From assembly GCA_036245805.1 (NCBI GenBank), contig BTRK01000002.1, forward strand, positions 5,452,689 through 5,516,688: a stretch of DNA of 64,000 bases, read 5' to 3'. Shown here piece by piece: positions 23,467 to 34,107 of this stretch; position 1 is the first letter of the stretch, and each line of letters opens with the position of its first letter. Below the pieces are notes generated by a model, which was not told where the DNA came from, did not search any database, and saw only the letters and a list, made by a program, of their open reading frames with translations. This DNA is from Pristionchus mayeri. Taxonomy: Eukaryota; Nematoda; Chromadorea; Rhabditida; Neodiplogasteridae. The position numbers were made by a program, and so were the translations under genes.

Positions 23467-23515
23467 TTTTATAAGGACCCGGGTGCTATCAGATACAATC
23501 CCATCAGGGTGTGGC
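23467..23515 (-). promoter_or_regulatory. Promoter module of gene C
   Basis: On the minus strand: GCCACACCCTGATGGGATT (23515-23497), then CTGATAGCAC, then TATAAAAGCGGCC with the TATA at 23473-23467. The module matches gene A word for word except one base in the first element and a somewhat shorter spacing. The coding start is about 190 bases downstream, after an ATTTTCAG acceptor. Confidence 0.7.
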
Positions 23516-26029
23516 TACACGCCTACTCATGCGTGCTGAAAAGGGAGTCGCGACTAGAAATTTCGCGCCTCCAAAGGCCGCCCACACATGCCGTAAATGG
23601 GTAGTCGCTTGATTTTACGCACCGGTCACGACTGTGAGACAGAAGGCAGAATGAAGAGAGACGTTTCATGAGAAGCCGTCTACCTACTCACGCCGACCGA
23701 CAAAGGGACGATAAATGTCGGTCGTGAAATCAGCAGGAAACGAGTCTGGACAAGGTATGCGAGTGAGTATGGAGTGAGAACAAGAGTGATTGGCGAGTGA
23801 GACAGATAGGCGGAGAGGGGTGCAGAAAGAACAACAGTTAGGTTCCGCCTCCCGAACGATAAGGGAGACAGGCCTTGATATCAACTGTGCTCCCATCACT
23901 GCCCATTGGGCAGTGCCCACCCTCTCCTTAAACTAGTCGTTATACAAAGATTACAAGCGAACATTGGATTAGAAGCTTAGGCTATAGATAGAGGCCGTCT
24001 AGAAACAAGGATCGAAATGATGGCGATGGTGTGATGGAGAATCCAAATGCACCGAAAGGAATTGTGAGAAAATTTGAATAAACCTCTCCCCGAGTCAGAA
24101 ACCAATCGAGACCAGGGCAAACCCACTCGTGAGCGTTGTGACTAGCTCATTATGAATAAACTATAGAACGTTTCGCAGATAGATCGAAAAATATCACCCC
24201 TAAAGTTCAAGAAAATGTGGAAAATATTGTACATGAGCAGAAGACGACGGGTGCCGTTTCCTTTTCAACAGTTAGGAAGGGGTGCAGAAACATCTGGGAC
24301 GGATGAAACTGGTAACATTGAAGCATAATGATACGGTGATCCATCAACACTCAGATTTATACAGAAGTGAGATCAAAGTGTGATCCTTAAGAAAAATACG
24401 TATGCTCGTTTTTTTTGCAGCCACTTCAAGCGATTTTACAGTCGTTATGAGACGATTACGCTTGGTGGTGTAGTGCGGTGAGGCCGACTACTGATTGGAC
24501 TACGTTTCCCTGCTGTCCAAGGTGCTTCTAGGGAACGATACATTTCGCGACCGGGGTCACCAGTATGCTCGTAATGGTGATCAACCCTCTTTGCGAAATG
24601 GCACAAAGTGGGCCTCTCCGTACCCCTAAAAATTATACCGCTGAACCGGAAACGTATAAACGCGAATATTTCCACACTACTGTCTGCCTAACACCGTGCT
24701 CGTAGCCATTGTGTTTATTAATCTGACGTTGCCCGGAAGAATACAATTCGGCAGGTTTCCGGTCCTGATAACTACTGATCATTAATTTTTGATATTCGTT
24801 TCGAGAAATGATAAGGAAACGTGTAGTCACTCTTTCCAGTGCAAACCATAGTGCATCTTTTAGATACAAAAGGGGGAAATGTGTGAACACAATATACGAA
24901 ACAGTCGGATGTCCGCTTTAATTAATAATCTGATTAGCAGTTGGAACTTATTTATCAAGGAACAATGTACGATAGTGCATTTTTTTCTGCAGGGATTTTT
25001 CAACGTATCTTCATTTCCCATCTCACCTTGCGACCAGCAGCTCAAGTGCGCAGTATTACAATTACTAGAAGAAAACAAACAGTAAGCGGGTTGAAACGCG
25101 CTTCGCCTCGCAGTCCCCTAAGTATTGGCGAGCTTTCTGTTACTTGGAAGGATGTGTCAGTCTCAATCACTCAACTGATGGCCTAGGAATTCATATGTGT
25201 ATTGATAACAAGCTGGAGACAGAACATCGCATAATGAGAAATTGAAATGTTATGAAAAAATACGATATGTGGAAGTGCAGTGAGGGATTAGAGTTCGAGG
25301 AACAATACCACGCTCTCTTGATTTTATGCACTCTATTAATGTTCTACCGACCGAGAGAGAGAGCGTAGCATGGAAAGTTTGCCCGAATCACGAACTATAA
25401 CTACGAGGGATGATCGGAAGAATCGGGAGAATTATGTGGAAAACACGGATCGGGAAGTGACAAATGAGGGCGGATTTTGGGCGATTATCCTAGTTTGTCA
25501 ATGAATTTCGAAAATATCGTAAGCTATGTAGCATAAACAGAAAAATGGGCGCAGAATGACTCCGTGCATTACGATAACACTTCTGTACGCGGAACCGCGC
25601 CCATTGTTGTGCGAATAACTCATAATGGGAGGGGAAAACATACTTAGCGCGCGTTAATCCTTGAGAACGTGCTATGAATTTGCTCAGTTCTTTGTGATAT
25701 TTGATGAATAGACGAGCAAACAATGCATTCCAAAATTCTTCGTGATCTTTACTTAGTCAGCCTGGCGTCTGATCACAAGATTTCAACCAGGATCTGATAA
25801 CCTCAATGGAAAGCGTCATTATATCGTATACATTCGAATCGAAATTAAAGATTGAACATTATTTGGCTCAAGGGCCGAATGGCACTGTCATTTTGTCAAC
25901 TAATCACCATACAAGCAGAAAAATGTTTGATAAAATCGTAAATAAGGAGGTGGCATTTTCTAGCCACGACTCCATTTTTGACATTCGTGAGTAGGAAATG
26001 CATGCATCTTATGGATTTTTCTAGGAATG
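23516..26029. other. Intergenic, 2.5 kb
   Basis: No exon supported. Blocks near 23.5-23.8 kb (TGCTGAAAAGGGAGTCGCG) resemble blocks in the 5' flanks of genes E (33.47 kb) and B (16.48 kb). The stretch near 24.17 kb (CGTTTCGCAGATAGATCGAA) resembles 32.96 kb upstream of gene E. These are remnants of the duplicated 5' flank. A hairpin MITE relic lies near 25290-25390. Confidence 0.45.
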
Positions 26030-26041
26030 CTTTCGTAAGAA

Positions 26042-26113
26042 GTGACTCTCTTCATTCTGCGTGCTCTCTCGCCAGGCTGATCGACGAGACAGCACGCATA
26101 ATGAAGAGAGTCA
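26042..26113. repeat. Hairpin MITE, family 3
   Basis: GTGACTCTCTTCATTCTGCG and its inverted partner CGCATAATGAAGAGAGTCA enclose CTCTCTCGCC...GACAG; a short perfect-looking stem about 235 bases upstream of the start of gene D. Confidence 0.8.
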
Positions 26114-26347
26114 TTCCTCGCGAAGCCATCCTTTAGTTTCTCTGATAACACTTTATGGCAGCGGGGTGGCGGTGACTTCACAAGAAGTCGCTCGATATAT
26201 AGTGATCGATTTACATGTCGCAACCACGCAATTTTACAATCTTTCCCATCTAGGTATTTTTTGCGCCAATTTTCAAGTAAACCCTAATTTTTAATTCATT
26301 TCCGTCGAAATAATCGCATTTATCCTGTTTTCAGAAGCTCTGAAACA

Positions 26348-29300
26348 ATGATTGGAATGATCAACGTGCCAACTGAGGGACCGATCGACTTGTACGCTGC
26401 TCCCGTTCGTAAGACTAGCGTGTCTGCATCAAAAGTGCGGAGACTGTGAGTCCCATTAATGAAAGTTATTTTTTTCAATTTCGAAGCTCACAGTTTGCCA
26501 CAGACCCTAGTACAGTGAGCAAAGGAATGAATAAAATGGTAGCATCATGAATCACTTGCAGAAGTAGGCCATCTACTCTGGCTAACCTCTCCGAACTTCA
26601 TTCGATCTCGTATAATTCCAAACCACTTCCATCCCCGGCGACTCGCGAAAAGATTCGGGTATGTTTCACTCTTTTCTCATCTTTGCCTGATTACCTGATT
26701 GCCGATTGCTGATTGATGTTTTCCTTATTCAATGTCATGTGATACTGCGGGCGTTGGTGCTTCAAAAAATCTAAAATATTTACAGTACATGCTAATCGCC
26801 TTGCCCATATGCGGCCGCGGCGGGCCACCGCTGACCGCGGATGCCCGCGGATCGATTTTGCGGGAAAATGAGTAAAGTTCATGCAATGAATTGTTTATTT
26901 TTGAATTCCTCATGCGATTTCGCATCGGAATCACTATTTCATAATGGAACATTTTTTGAGGGAGGTCAATTCAAAGTGATCAGGGCTACCGTACTCCCGA
27001 ACATATGCCCACCGTTTTTGTGTCTAGAATTTTTCGGGTCAGTTTTCAAACGCGATCCAAGTTTGCAAACTCTTCAATACCCTAAAGAAAGTCATAAAAA
27101 CCCCAAAATGGAGGGATCATTTTCGGGAGCACTGTAGCCATGGTCACTCCGAATCGAACCCCCTCAAAAACTTGCCTTTGATAAAATTAATATATTATAG
27201 TGATTCCGATGCGAAATCGCATGAGGATTTCAAAAATGAACAATTCATTGCATGAACTTTACTCATTTTCCCGCAAAATCGATCCGCGGGCATCCGCAGT
27301 CCGCGGCGGGCCGCCGCGGCCGCATATGGGCAAGGCGATTAGCATGTACTGTAATGTGCCCCACTGTGTGAAGTGGTTACCGCTTTCAACCGCTCTAAGG
27401 GTTTCATATTCTGTTTTGCACAAGAAAACATTTAACATACAGTATCGATCATAAGTATTCGTCCAAAATGTCGGAGCCGTATAATTTTGGAACCGATTGC
27501 CCAATCAGGCTGACATTTTAACTGTAGATAGGTAATTCATCGGGGAATCCGATGAACTTATAGACAACTCATCAAAAGTTTTCGCTCTTGCATAGTGATG
27601 ACGCAATCACAATACACTTTTTTCAAAATTGATTATTTCCTCGGAGAAATTTTCCGTCCTTACCGGTTTTTCTGAGGATTGAGAGGTGCCATAGGGCTAT
27701 TCAGAAAACAATTTTCAAGTTGCTGCGACTTCGCACCAATTTGCAGCAGCCGCTGCAACTCATAACTTTGGTTATATACAAGCTAGAAACTAGTGCAAAG
27801 TAGAAAAATGATCCTTATTATGATCCTAGATGATCCTGAAAGTTTGGTATCGATCGCTCATCATTTTCCCTCAAGGCACGAAAAAGTCACTTTTTTATGT
27901 TGCTCTGACTTTGGCCGGGTATCGTCTCAAGGCCGAATTTGCATAAAATGTGGTTCCATCACAGGAATGTTCAAAAACCATCAAATAATCGATTCCCAAC
28001 TTTTGGTGAGGTTAGCTTCACTTTTCGGGCAGTGGCGTTCGCTAAAAGAGCGCGCGGTGCTCAAAGAACGCGTGCGTCTCTCTTCACACCGCTCCCTCTC
28101 CACTCTGTCGTTGTGTAGGGAAATGACGAGCGCGCTCGAGGAGCGCGCGTCCGTAAATCGATCGCCACGGCCCGGAAAGTGAAGCTAGCCTTACCAAAAG
28201 TTGGGAATCGATTGTTTGATGGGTTTTGAACATTACTGTGCTGGAACCACATTTTATGCAAATTCGGTCTTGAGACGATACCAGGCCAAAGTGGGGGCAT
28301 AAGAAAAAGTTATTTTTTTCGTGCCTTGAGGGCAAATGATGAGCGATCGATACCAAACTTTCAGGATCATCTAGGATCATAATAAGGATCATTTTTCTGC
28401 TTTACACTAGTTTCTAGCTTGTCTATAACCAGTTATGAGTTTGCAGCCTCGAATTTGCAGCGGCTGCTGCAAATTGGTGCGAAGTCGCCGCAACTTGAAA
28501 ATTGTTTTCTGAATAGCCCTATGGCACCTCTCAACCCTCAGAAAATCCGGTAAGCACGAAAAATTTCTCCGAGGAAATAATCCATTTTGAAAAAGTCTAT
28601 TGTGATTGCGTCACCACTATGCAAGAGCGAAAACTTTTGAGGAGTTGTCTATAAGTTCATCGGATTCCCCGATGAATTACCTATCTACTGTTAAAATGCC
28701 AGCATGAATGGTCAATCGTTTCAAATATTTTAAGGCGCCGAAATTTTGGACGAATACTTTTGATCGATACTGTATAATAAGTCTACGTAGAAAGGAAATA
28801 ATTGAAAAAGCAACGTCCTAGAGTTCAACATTTTCAGTTTTCTCTCGGTCTCTTCTCACACAGGCAACGACAGCCGTCACAGAGCTACTGCGCCGACGGT
28901 CGCAAGTGCCAGGATGCACGACCCGTAAGTGTGGCACTAGATCGGATGATCACCGTTGGATGATAACCTTCCGGATAACCAGAATTTGCACCCTTCCCTC
29001 AGTATGTTCGCAGTCAGTTCCCTAAGTATCAATAATTCTTCTGAGAAAGTGCTGCAGAAAAGTTCATTTTTAGGGCATCATCCGACCTAGTGCCGTGAGT
29101 GCGCTCTGTAGATTAATTTAGGAAGACTGACTCGATGGAATTCCATGGACATGAGTGGGGTTTCAATGTAATTTCATTTTCTCAATAGTTTGCACATCAA
29201 CGATTGGTGGCGCATGTCCTGTCCGAAAACAATTCTAAATAAAATATAGCTAAAATTCAACCACCTTGTTAGTTGCCGAGATTATGTCGTCAATTGAATG

Positions 29301-30217
29301 TGTTCACTATTTTTCCACATCGGCGCGTAGGATTTTGTATTGAGCATCACAGTTTGGAAAAAAATAAAAATCATTTAGCTTCGCTTACTACGTGCCATCT
29401 CATAGATAAAAAGAATTTGAGCAGCGGAAATGATCAACATAATAATAGGGAATAATAGGTCTTTCAAATCGGAAGTTGTCAAACGGCGCCTGCAGGATAA
29501 TCACCGGAAGTCGTTATGCTTGTATAATTACAAAGGAATTATGCAAATAGCAGGCCCGAACCCCATCCAAGTTGTGGGAGGAGCTCTTCATGCGCAAGAT
29601 GGTCAACAGGATCCAGGGCGAAATCGCCATTCCGTTAGAACATCTTCAGACGATGGAGAAAACGTTCGGAAGAATGAACCTACGGAGTGAGTTTCAGACT
29701 TTGCTTTTAAGTGTGATTGCACGAAGCCGATTGATCGTCGAATCGATCTCATTCAACTCAATTAAATATATTTGATCTTGGAAATTAAAGATCGAAAATA
29801 ACGGTTCATAAGTTTTGCGAGTGAAAATTAATGCAGGTCGGCGAACATCGCGGTCCGAGCCCAACCTTTGTTCTGAAGACAAGGAAAAGGAAGTGCAGCT
29901 TTGCGACGCTTGCAGCGCGGCGATTGATGAGGAATTGGGAGTGGATCTGAAGGTAAGCAAACTTTTTATTTCAAATCATTCGTTCTCCTTTGGAACCATG
30001 TACAATTTACCAGTGATGGAGTTTGCGAAATTATGACAGAAAGTGGTAACTACAATAATCAAAACGTCATTCCCTTTAGAGAGAGCGCGCCTCGTCGGAT
30101 GTCGGCGTTGAGAAAGCGGATTCTGAATCCGCCCTGCAAGACATTATGGATGATCTGCTAACTCCGTCAATGAGCTCGGCTCCCGGAAGCACGCAGAACC
30201 TTTGCAGCGACACTTAA
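26348..30217 (+). CDS. Gene D: unknown small-protein family, 6 exons
   Basis: Fourth member. Exons: 26348-26445, 26562-26658, 28838-28930, 29554-29686, 29837-29952, 30080-30217; 224 residues in frame. It starts MIGMINVPTEGPIDLYAAPV. Exon 3 keeps YCADGRKC, exon 4 SKLWEELFMRKMVNRIQGEI, exon 5 TSRSEPNLCSEDK, a CDAC pair and AIDEELGVDLK, and exon 6 ERASSDVGVEKADSESALQD, ending QNLCSDT. Closest local relative is gene B. The gene is stretched to 3.9 kb because intron 2 holds two large palindromic transposons. The normal donor after exon 3 is hit by a MITE: GT is kept, but the following bases are now GGCACTAG. A fallback donor GTAAGT lies six bases inside the exon (exon end 28924), which would remove two codons without shifting frame. 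GTTTTCAG precedes the ATG by 16 bases. Confidence 0.8.
26781..27354. repeat. Palindromic element in intron 2 of gene D
   Basis: Arms of about 155 bases begin TACAGTACATGCTAATCGCC and end with the complement GGCGATTAGCATGTACTGTA. The inner arm ends lie near GGAATCACTATT (about 26930) and AATAGTGATTCC; about 260 bases of unique sequence lie between them. A very GC-rich patch (GCGGCCGCGGCGGGCC) is included in both arms. TACAGTA ends suggest a Tc1/mariner-type non-autonomous element. Confidence 0.85.
27438..28775. repeat. 1.3 kb palindromic element in intron 2 of gene D
   Basis: Arms of roughly 600 bases. The left end is TACAGTATCGATCATAAGTA and the right end TGATCGATACTGTA. The end is followed by TTCGTCCAAAAT, reminiscent of Tc1-type termini that begin CAGT and continue with CCAAAA. 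The centre (about 28035-28170) holds non-mirrored GC-rich sequence with GAGCGCGCGGTGCTC-like words. No transposase reading frame is present, so it would depend on another element for movement. Confidence 0.87.
28933..29094. repeat. MITE, family 1, inside the splice donor of gene D
   Basis: Starts GGCACTAGATCGGATGATCA and ends CATCCGACCTAGTGCC, a terminal inverted repeat of about 16 bases with interior GATAACCTTCCGGATAACC. It lies two bases after the end of exon 3: the host reads AGT-GT before it and GTGAGT after it. The element at 37705-37861 is a relative with a similar interior. Confidence 0.88.
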
Positions 30218-31151
30218 TGAACATCAATTTACTTCCTTTTCTAGTCATCACATATCGTTGTTTTGGAAGTATCATCAGATATTCTACAACTATCTTTTTT
30301 CGAATGCAATAACCCCTCACAGCTTCAAAGTTAGAATAACAACATTAATAATGACCACATTGTCCCCCAACAATAGCCTGTTGGCAATAAATTTCACAAT
30401 TCTGACGGATGTTTTGAGTGCATATCAAATTAGCGAACTTCGGCGCAATAATGTTTCTTGTGTTTTTCTGACTTTAACAAATACAAGGTTGATGCAATCA
30501 ATAATATCGGCTTCCTGTGTTTATCATGTGGCACCTCATAGATAAAGCAAATTTTGCAATTATTTTTCACTTTTTTTCCGGAAATAGCCATCATAATGTG
30601 CATAATAGTGTTTTCTAACCGGAAGTTATATAACGGCGCATGCCGTATCATTATTGCATATAATTTCATGATAATTTGTCACGTAGGATAAACTCTGGAT
30701 TTAAAGTTCTAACATCGGTGTTATCTAACTTTTTCCGACAAATGAATATCTCAGAACGCTGAAACACATTTCAACGTATCTACAAAATGTTGTACACCTT
30801 ACTTACTATACTCGTCGACCTCAGTCACCCTTGAACAAAAGACATCACTGATGAATGATAAATTTTCAGAGACCAAAATGGTCGATATTTTGCCATGACA
30901 GCGCTTAGTGAACATTCGTATCACGTGAGCTGCTAGAAACACAGTGGCGTCGAGGGAAGAATGTTACTATTTATTATAGTATCATTTGCATGAAAACGGA
31001 AAATGTTCGCAAAACAGTGGTAACGAATAATGACTATACTCGTAGATTTGAGTCTTCGTAATAATTTAAGTTAGTGTTTGTTCGTTGTATGTATGGACAC
31101 ATTCAACGGATGTCATCAAATTGTGAGGCGTATTTGATGGAATGACTGTAA
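30218..31151. other. 3' flank of gene D and spacer
   Basis: No gene. About 30483-30665 (ACAAGGTTGATGCAATCAAT; CCGGAAGTTATATAACGGCG) is homologous to the 3' flank of gene B and to about 29390-29520 within gene D's own intron 3, i.e. three copies of a duplicated 200-base block. An AATAAA at about 30386 is a possible poly(A) signal for gene D. Confidence 0.55.
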
Positions 31152-32490
31152 TTAGCTGCAGTCTCTGCACAGATTCTTGCAAACTTTATTATTATTCGTG
31201 GCCGCCCGATCGATCTGAAATTTTAAAAATAAGGCTTGTTATAATTTCGGTTTGCTTCGCACCTTCATACGCAAGCCCAATTCTTCATGTATGACTGCAT
31301 TACATTTATCGCAAAACTTCACTGTCGAAAGCTTGTCATCTGAGCAAAGGTTGGGCATGGACCGAGATATTTGGTTGTCTGCAAAGCGAATATTGAAATT
31401 CATGGGTTTTCAGAATTTATGTATCGATCTGAAATTATATAACATTTAATCCCATCGCAACGTACTCAACAAATTCGTCTTCTCAAAAGTCTCAATCGTC
31501 TGCAAATGTGCCACCGGACTGCCGATTTCTTCGAGAATTCGGGAAACCATCTTGCGCATCAGAAGTTCGTCCCACAACTTCGAGGGGTTTTGCACCTGGA
31601 AATAAATAAGTTATGTTTTTCGAAATGTGTCAAAATGTGATCATGCTTTCACCGCTTTGCTTATTTTATAGTTGTTAACGCAGCAGATAAATTATATCGT
31701 TGATGAATAGGTCTTTATGCTCAAATCCCAACATTGAAACTCATTCGCAAAAAAATGCAGATCAATTGGCAATGTTTCAAAAAAACATTTCCATCATTGA
31801 ATTCCATTAATCTATAATAAAAGCAATATTGTTATTCACTCACATTCACCGGCCTTCCGTTCTTGCACTTTCTTCCGTCTGGGCAATAGTCTAGAGAAGA
31901 CTTGGTGTGTCTCCGCGAGAACAGACCAAGTGAGTACTGAGATGAGCATTTCAATAAAGTTTGCTCTCATTGGTTATATTATAATATGTGTGTTCGATTT
32001 TCCTCGGCTCAATTGGGTTTAACTTAATCTATTGAGTGTGATATCTGTGTGGCTTTTCGAAAGGCGTCCATCGCACGGTGATCAATTCCGTCTCGTTCAA
32101 ACAAATACAATGAACTGTTGAAGCATACCTGGATCTTCTCGCTTGTAGCTGGAGATGGCACAGGTTTCGAGCTTGTTGGTGTTGAGGGGAGGTCAGCGAA
32201 GTTGGGCAGTGATGTTGGTCGACCTCTGAGAGAGTCAGTCATTCATTTATTTCAGTTTTGGGTGATATCGCCTGAGGCTAATGAAACCAGTAAGCCAAAT
32301 GGATAGAAAGTCTGTATTTATATCTCAAAAGCGGGGATCGATTGTTCCACAATTGACAAGCATATTCGGGTTAATAATTCAATTTCAATGAAGTAAGCTC
32401 TCACATGCTCGTAAGTTTGCTGATTCTTGCGACGGGCGAAGCGTACAAGTCCACCGGCACCTCGGTAGGCAGATTGATCATAGTAATCAT
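31152..32490 (-). CDS. Gene E: unknown small-protein family, 6 exons
   Basis: Fifth member, minus strand. Exons in coding order: 32490-32405, 32225-32129, 31936-31844, 31595-31466, 31378-31263, 31214-31152; 194 residues. It starts MITMINLPTEVPVDLYASPV, the only copy not beginning MIGMIN. Exon 1 is four codons shorter than in A and C, exon 4 lacks one codon (QTIETFEKT instead of QTIEKTFEKT-like), and exon 6 is less than half the usual length: the acidic serine-rich segment is gone but the tail KNLCRDCS is kept. Exon 3 keeps YCPDGRKC, exon 5 keeps the CDKC pair and reads SRSMPNLC where the others have SRSEPNLC. All phases are intact, so it looks functional but is the most diverged member. Function unknown. 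Confidence 0.8.
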
Positions 32491-33385
32491 AGCAGGGTGA
32501 AAATTCTGAAAATTGACTCATTCGGGGAATATTGCGGCAATGATGAATTGTCAGTAGGCCAACAAGCATTGATCGCGATTCGAAATGGAGTGCGTGAGGA
32601 TTCATTGTAATTTTGGGTATAAGCAACGGAGAATCAATTATATTCGCATGAGTGAGCGAATGAGGCAACAGAGGACTACAGCGACTGATTTTCTCAACCG
32701 TAAAGTTCGAAATTGGAGAGTAATCGTCATTCCACTCTCTTGACGACGCGAAAGAGGAAACAAGCTCTGAAATACGAGAACTCTAATAATTTTCCCATCA
32801 AGAAACGACATTAGAGTTACCAAAGATAATGTAAAACGAGAAATGCGTCCACATGCACTGAAATGAAGTGAGTGAATCTAATTTGCATAAACCCTTTTCT
32901 GCGTCAAAAACCTGTCGAGTCCAGTCCAAGTACACTCGTAGTGGGAAATCAATTTGCATAAACCATCGCGCGTTTCGCGCACAGATCGAAAATTTGAATC
33001 ATCCCTTATAATTGAGTGACTGTGTCAAAATTCAACAGAATGAGCTCGGATATACATAACGAATATGGGACAGACCTGTGCACTTCAATTTACTGGTGAT
33101 TAATGAGGGGAAAATGACACGAATTGTTCAGACTACTGGACAGGACGATGACAATTGTGCACAATTATGGAAAATAGAAAGCATGAGTGAAAAAAATGAA
33201 GATGCTTCATCTAAATATCGCTATAAACACAGTATGACAGAAGACGCTGGTATGTTGCTATCAGCGCGATATCAATCTGCACAATAGGGCAAAAACAATC
33301 GAATGGAAATGATCAAAAGGCAGATCAAAAGACACCAACTATCGAACTCTAATCATAATAGGGCTGCATGCGAGGATCAGCGGAA
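32491..33385. other. 5' flank of gene E
   Basis: No coding exon. An acceptor CAATTTTCAG lies about 22 bases before the ATG. The block 32870-32985 (AATTTGCATAAACCC, CGTTTCGCGCACAGATCGAA) resembles sequence near 24.06-24.2 kb upstream of gene C. Confidence 0.45.
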
Positions 33386-33453
33386 TTTATACCCTTATCA
33401 TGTTATCAGAGACTGACCAAGTTTTTATTCTGATAAACCCATTAGGGTGTGGC
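33386..33453 (-). promoter_or_regulatory. Probable promoter module of gene E
   Basis: On the minus strand: AGCCACACCCTAATGGG (33454-33438), then TTATCA/TGATAA-type GATA words, and TATAAA at 33391-33386. The first element is identical to that of gene A, but the GATA/TATA part is rearranged and the CGGCC after TATA is missing, so the start region is less certain than for A and C. Confidence 0.5.
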
Positions 33454-33998
33454 TGTGTGGCTGTCTCGTCTACTCACAAATGCCGAAAATGGAGTCGCGG
33501 ATAGAGAATGCGCCCTCTGGGGTGGGCCTCAGCCTTACTCATCAATGGCCTCTGTTTTAGGCTCCGATAATTTGATAAAAATTTGCCCCAGGGGTGGGCC
33601 AAACGCTTACTCACCAACATCCATGTCAACTCTCTGATAAATGCTATAAAATCGTCAAGCAACAGGAAGCGATTGCATTGCTCAAAAGAGTGAGTGAGAA
33701 GCTGATAGCTTGAGAAGAGGCGCTCAACGCTGGGGAATAAGAACGAGGGGAGGGGCTGGCCACCTACTCACCATTCCAACCACGCCGAAAGGGTGCTAAA
33801 TATCGACCATCAAATCAAAAAAAACTAGGAGAACCATTGCTCATAGAACCGTTACAGCTGTCAGACGAGCGAAAAAGCGATAGCCAGTGTAAATAAGAAG
33901 GGTAACCGCAATAGTTGATCTCGGCCCGTGAATCATTATTCAAATATTGTAACCAGCTCAACCCGTGACGTAATCGGTTCACGCTCCGCGTTGGTATC

Positions 33999-34107
33999 TG
34001 GGTTGGGCAAAAATTTTACGGTCTCTTCATTCCGCATACTCTCTCGCACTGTCTGACCGGCTAGAGAGTACGCGGAATGAAGAGACCGTAAATTTTTGCA
34101 CAACCCA
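33999..34107. repeat. Hairpin MITE, family 3, near-perfect
   Basis: The left arm GGGTTGGGCAAAAATTTTAC continues GGTCTCTTCATTCCGC. The right arm GCGGAATGAAGAGACCGTAA continues ATTTTTGCACAACCC. The loop contains GACTGTCTGACCGG-like sequence. This is the best preserved copy of the family. Confidence 0.88.

Noticed and set aside
27200..27504. Frames of 81-84 codons in the palindrome of gene D's intron
   Set aside because: They lie in the right arm and flank of a transposon and mirror frames of the left arm.
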